A stretch of DNA of 64,000 bases, taken from the NCBI GenBank assembly GCA_963779685.1, contig CAVZZG010000003.1, positions 1,736,001-1,800,000 on the forward strand. Reading direction: 5' to 3'. The notes beneath the pieces are model-generated. The model was not told where the DNA came from. It saw only the letters and a program-made list of their open reading frames with translations, and did not search any database. Shown here piece after piece: positions 60,608-64,000 of the stretch. Each line of letters begins with the position of its first letter. The stretch's first letter is position 1. Source of the stretch: CAVZZG01 sp963779685 (GTDB taxonomy: Bacteria; Actinomycetota; Thermoleophilia; Gaiellales; F1-60-MAGs149). Position numbers and translations under genes: made by a program.

Positions 60608-62115
60608 TGGCGACGTCCGGCGTATCCATCGAGAACGGCCGCGGCTCTGGCGGCGGCCAGGTCGAACCCGGGCGTCTCGGCCGCAACGTCGCGATGCTCT
60701 CCGGCAGCCAGGCGATCACGTGGACCATGTCGCTGGCGTGGACGATCGTGGTGCCACGGGCGCTCGGCCCCGCCAACCTCGGCCTGATCGTGACGGCGCT
60801 GTCCGTGTCGGGCGTCGTCGGCATCGTGCTCGGTCTCGGCACCCGCACCTACCTGGTGCGCGAGATGGTCGTCCAGCCGGCGGCCAGGCCCGCGCTTGTC
60901 GGCACCGCGCTCGTCCTGCGCACCGTCCTGGCGCCCGTCTACATCGTCGCGATCGCCGGCTACGCGATCGTCGCGGACATCGGCGGCGATGCGGCCACGG
61001 TGCTCTTCCTGATCGCCGCGGCGACCTTCCTGGTTCTGCTGGCAGAGCCGCTGCAGAGCGCGTTTCAGGCCACCGAGCGCATGGAGTACCTCGCCTACTC
61101 CGACGTCATCGGCAAGTCGGCCCAGGCGCTGGCCGGCGTCACCCTGGCGCTGCTCGGCATCCGCGCCGTCGGCATGGCGGTACTGGCCGCAGCGGTCGCC
61201 GCCGTCGTCCTGGTCCTCGACGCCGTCTGGCTCCGGCGTTTGATGGCGATCCGGCTGCAGACGACCTGGCGGCGTCTGCTCGGCATGGCGCGGGCGAGCC
61301 TCGCCTACTGGGCGTTCGGCGTCTTCTTCGTGCTCTACCTGGCGATCGACACGGTGATGCTCTCGCTCATGACGACGCCGACGGTCGTCGGCTGGTACGG
61401 CGTGCCGACCAAGCTGTTCCAGACACTGATGTTCCTGCCGGCGATCGTCGGCACGGCGTGGCTGCCGCGCATGGTCACGGCCCACGGGAACGGGCTCCCC
61501 GCCTTGCGCGAGGCGGCCCGGAAGCCGATCGGCGTGGTCGTCGGCCTGAGCATCCCGATCTGCGCCCTGACCGTCGCAGCCAGCGGGCTCGTGATCCACG
61601 TGCTGTACGGCCCGGCCTACGCCAACGCCGTCCCGGTGATGATCGTGCTCGGCCTCTGCGTGCCGCCGATGTACCTCAACATCATGCTCAACCAGGTGCT
61701 GGTCGCGGCCGGGCGGCAGTCGGCGTGGACCTGGGCGATGGTCGCGGCGGTCATCGTCAACCCGGCGCTCAACCTGGTGCTGATCCGCTGGACGGACGCC
61801 CGCTACGGCAACGGCGCCATCGGCGCGGCGCTGAGCCTGGTGCTGACCGAGGTGCTGATCGTCGGGATCGGCCTCGCCCTGCTCGGGGCCGGCGTGCTGG
61901 ACGGGCTCCGGTCGCGCCGCGCGGCGCTCGTCGGCATCGCGTCGGCCGTGCTCGTCGCGGCATGGTTCGCCGCGCGCCCGCTCGGGCCGGCGGCCGCGCT
62001 CGCCATCGGCATGGCGGCATTCGCCACGGCGAGCCTCGCGTTCCGCTTGGTGACCGTCGCCGATCTCCGGGACGCGCCGGCGACCGCGCGCCGACTGCTC
62101 GGTCGATCGGCATGA
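60607..62115 (+). CDS. Oligosaccharide flippase (Wzx-like, MOP superfamily)
   Basis: A 502-residue membrane protein with 12-14 predicted helices. It begins with a polar ~25-residue tail and GRNVAMLSGSQAITWTMSLAW, and has the family-typical helix-1/2 segment VVPRALGPANLGLIVTALSV. It moves undecaprenyl-linked repeat units across the membrane for the Wzy-like polymerase. The C-terminal region contains two further helices and a short cytoplasmic tail. ATG 60607 overlaps the TGA of the acyltransferase gene and its TGA overlaps the next GT (ATGA). Confidence 0.92.
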   Translation: MATSGVSIENGRGSGGGQVEPGRLGRNVAMLSGSQAITWTMSLAWTIVVPRALGPANLGLIVTALSVSGVVGIVLGLGTRTYLVREMVVQPAARPALVGTALVLRTVLAPVYIVAIAGYAIVADIGGDAATVLFLIAAATFLVLLAEPLQSAFQATERMEYLAYSDVIGKSAQALAGVTLALLGIRAVGMAVLAAAVAAVVLVLDAVWLRRLMAIRLQTTWRRLLGMARASLAYWAFGVFFVLYLAIDTVMLSLMTTPTVVGWYGVPTKLFQTLMFLPAIVGTAWLPRMVTAHGNGLPALREAARKPIGVVVGLSIPICALTVAASGLVIHVLYGPAYANAVPVMIVLGLCVPPMYLNIMLNQVLVAAGRQSAWTWAMVAAVIVNPALNLVLIRWTDARYGNGAIGAALSLVLTEVLIVGIGLALLGAGVLDGLRSRRAALVGIASAVLVAAWFAARPLGPAAALAIGMAAFATASLAFRLVTVADLRDAPATARRLLGRSA

Positions 62116-63335
62116 GCGCGGTCGGCGCGGCGGCCGGTGGGATCGCGGCGGCGGCAGGCGTGCTGGTCGCCGCGCCGGGTCTCTACCTCGACGTCCTGGC
62201 CCTGGCGGCGCTGCGCTATCGACCGCTGACGCCGGCGCCGGACGAGGAGACCGCCGCGGCGCCGCGGCTGGTCGTGCTGATCCCCGCCCACGACGAGGAG
62301 GCGCTCGTGCCGGCCTGCGTGCGGTCGCTGCTCGACCAGACCTACCGGCGCGATCGCTACGAGGTGGTGGTCGTCGCCGACAACTGCTCGGACCGGACGG
62401 CAGAGGTCGCCGCCCTTGCCGGAGCGCGGGTGCTGCGACGGATCGACACCGAGCGTCGGGGCAAGGGAGCTGCCCTGCGCTGGGCGATCGACCGGCTGCT
62501 CGCCGAGACCGGCCCTCCGGACGCGATCGTCGTCGTCGATGCCGACAGCATCGCGGACCGCGGGTTCCTGGCCGCCCTCGCCCGCCCGTTCCGCCACGGA
62601 GCGCGCGTCGTGCAGGGCGAGTCGCTGCTCGACGATGACGGATCGCCGCGCAGCGCCCTCCGCGCCGCCGCCTTCCTGCTCGTGAACCGCGCACGACCCG
62701 CCGGCCGCAGCGTCCTCGGCCTTCCCTGCCACCTGGCCGGCAACGGCATGCTGCTGGCGCGCGACGTGCTCACCGCCCAGCCGTGGAGCGCCTACACGAG
62801 CGCCGAGGATCTCGAGTACGCCCTCGACCTGCGACGCGCCGGCATTCCGGTCGCCTACGGCGGCGGCGCGATCCTCCACTCGCCCGGCCCGCCGAACGCC
62901 GAGGCCGCCGAGCGCCAGCGGCTCCGCTGGGAGGGCGGCAAGCTCCACCTCGCCCGCACGCGACTCCCGGCTCTGCTGGCCGGAGCCGTCCGCGAGCGCA
63001 AGCCACTGCTCCTCGATGCCGCCATGGACCTCGCGGTGCCCCCGCTGGCCCTGCTCGCGACCGCGTCGGCCGGCGGGCTCGTCGTCGTGGGCCTGCTCGT
63101 CGCGACGACGGCCGTCCCGTCATGGTCGCTGGCGCCGTGGATCGTCGCCGCGACGGCCGTGCCGGCCTTCGTGCTGGTCGGGCTGCGAGCGGCCGATGCA
63201 CCCCCGTCGGCCTACCGCGCGCTCGCGCACGCGCCCGGCTTCGTGGCCGGGAAGGTGCGGCGCACGCGTAGCCTCCTTCGCTTCCGGGCCGAGACCTGGG
63301 TGCGGACGCAGCGCGCCCACGAGCAGGACGGCTAA
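62112..63335 (+). CDS. GT2-family membrane glycosyltransferase
   Basis: A 407-residue processive-type GT2. It has an N-terminal helix (GGIAAAAGVLVAAPGLYLDVL), a GT-A domain with LVVLIPAHDEEALVPACVRSLL, VVADNCSDRTAEVA and VVVDADS (DxD), then AEDLEYALDL and QRLRWEGGK (QxxRW). Two to three helices follow (about 300-370). The motif set resembles cellulose/hyaluronan-synthase-like and N-glycosyltransferase proteins, which add sugars from UDP donors at the membrane. ATG 62112 overlaps the flippase stop. It is the last gene of the coupled run; the next gene converges 4 bp away. Confidence 0.9.
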   Translation: MSAVGAAAGGIAAAAGVLVAAPGLYLDVLALAALRYRPLTPAPDEETAAAPRLVVLIPAHDEEALVPACVRSLLDQTYRRDRYEVVVVADNCSDRTAEVAALAGARVLRRIDTERRGKGAALRWAIDRLLAETGPPDAIVVVDADSIADRGFLAALARPFRHGARVVQGESLLDDDGSPRSALRAAAFLLVNRARPAGRSVLGLPCHLAGNGMLLARDVLTAQPWSAYTSAEDLEYALDLRRAGIPVAYGGGAILHSPGPPNAEAAERQRLRWEGGKLHLARTRLPALLAGAVRERKPLLLDAAMDLAVPPLALLATASAGGLVVVGLLVATTAVPSWSLAPWIVAATAVPAFVLVGLRAADAPPSAYRALAHAPGFVAGKVRRTRSLLRFRAETWVRTQRAHEQDG

Positions 63336-63339
63336 CCGG

Positions 63340-64000
63340 TCAGGGCGACGCTTCGATGACGGCCATCCCGTAGCCGCCGAACGTCACGGGCACCGACGCG
63401 ATCGCCCCCAGCGACCGGACGGACGGACCGCTGCTCGCGCTCGTCGTACGGTCGATCTGCGTCAGGGTCACGGCGCCGGGGACGATCCCCGACAGGTCGA
63501 CGACCACGCTCGCCGGCTTCCCGGCGCCCCCTACGGCGGTGTTCGAGTCGACCTGGCGGTTGATCACGAGCACGGCGACGCTGCCGTTCGAGCGCCGCAC
63601 GGCCAGCGTCTCCACGCCGGCATTGGTGCTGCTACTGGAGACGATCGTGCTCCCCGCCGGGAAGGCGCGCGCGAGCAGGAGGTCACGCCAGTACGGCAGG
63701 TAGGTCACGCCGGTCGAGTCGTTCATGTAGCCGAACTGTGCGTTCTCCGCGAACTGGTACTGGTTCATCAACGCCCCGCCGCCGAGCACCAGCGCGCGGA
63801 ACGCACTCGCTCCCCAGGCGGCGCCGAGGGCGCCCCAGGGGCGGCCGTGCGGGTCGTCGCCGTAGTCGGCGTTGACGTTCTCCTCCGTCACGTACACCGG
63901 CACCGACGGGAACCGCGAGCGAAGGTCCTGCAGTCCGAAGACGAGCTCGGGAATCCCGCCACAGCAGATGCCCGGGCCGGAGGCGTCGCCGTCGAACAGC
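63340..64000 (-). CDS. Glycoside-hydrolase-like protein, C-terminal part (5' end outside window)
   Basis: The visible ~220 residues are the C-terminal part of a larger protein. The segment PVYVTEENVN carries a Glu in the position of a retaining-hydrolase nucleophile at the end of a barrel strand (as in GH39/GH5/GH79-like proteins). A HGRPWGALGAAWGA helix and LGGGALMNQYQF follow. Past about 120 residues a beta-sandwich typical of such enzymes appears (VETLAVRRSNGSVAVLVINRQV, YGMAVIEASP). Export cannot be judged because the N-terminus is missing. It converges on the GT2 gene and probably belongs to the polysaccharide locus. Confidence 0.7.
   Translation of the reverse strand, partial: LFDGDASGPGICCGGIPELVFGLQDLRSRFPSVPVYVTEENVNADYGDDPHGRPWGALGAAWGASAFRALVLGGGALMNQYQFAENAQFGYMNDSTGVTYLPYWRDLLLARAFPAGSTIVSSSSTNAGVETLAVRRSNGSVAVLVINRQVDSNTAVGGAGKPASVVVDLSGIVPGAVTLTQIDRTTSASSGPSVRSLGAIASVPVTFGGYGMAVIEASP

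Overview
The window is about 70% GC, densely packed, and full of GTG starts and 1-4 base stop/start overlaps. Together with an F420-type luciferase-like oxidoreductase, an RskA-like anti-sigma factor, an LPxTG surface protein and GerMN/YkuD envelope proteins, this points to a high-GC Gram-positive (Actinomycetota). A Thermoleophilia-like organism is my best guess, but no marker gene here settles it.

Layout. 1-5.6 kb: a truncated ATPase-type regulator faces a flavoprotein and an SDR, followed by an unusual zinc-ribbon SDR. 5.6-12.9 kb: a coupled pair of very large unrecognised proteins (1330 and 1088 aa, the second with a Tat signal), divergent from an ECF sigma/anti-sigma pair. 14.2-23.3 kb: O-antigen-ligase-like protein, LPxTG protein, creatininase-like amidohydrolase, HD-GYP phosphodiesterase, then a heterodimeric ABC exporter behind a possible leader-peptide attenuator, and a ferritin. 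23.3-29.7 kb: a gene-free stretch carrying two ~200-bp repeats, then a 1951-aa secreted protein with about 19 FN3 repeats. 29.7-35.9 kb: a DmpA-type peptidase, an intact IS630-family element sitting exactly in the shared stop codons of two convergent genes, and a four-gene redox operon (Fe-S protein, FAD oxidase, 90-aa protein, LLM oxidoreductase). 36-41.5 kb: small genes, two serine tRNAs, transporters, a decayed integrase and an L,D-transpeptidase whose C-terminus is frameshifted; this stretch looks like the scar of a former integrated element.

42-64 kb is a surface-polysaccharide locus. It holds a LuxR-type regulator behind a long hairpin-rich leader, three glycosyltransferases, a polyprenyl glycosylphosphotransferase (initiation), a nucleotide-sugar set (dehydrogenase, aminotransferase, acetyltransferase), a Wzz-like protein, a Wzy-like polymerase, a Wzx-like flippase, an acyltransferase, two glycoside-hydrolase-like secreted proteins and a 1970-aa secreted protein with two N,N-dimethylformamidase-like domains. 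Most genes from 51.7 to 63.3 kb are translationally coupled. They fit a Wzx/Wzy-dependent pathway: PHPT starts the lipid-linked repeat unit, the GTs extend it, the amino-sugar genes supply a precursor, Wzx flips it, Wzy polymerises it, and Wzz sets the length. No outer-membrane export channel or tyrosine kinase gene is present in the window.
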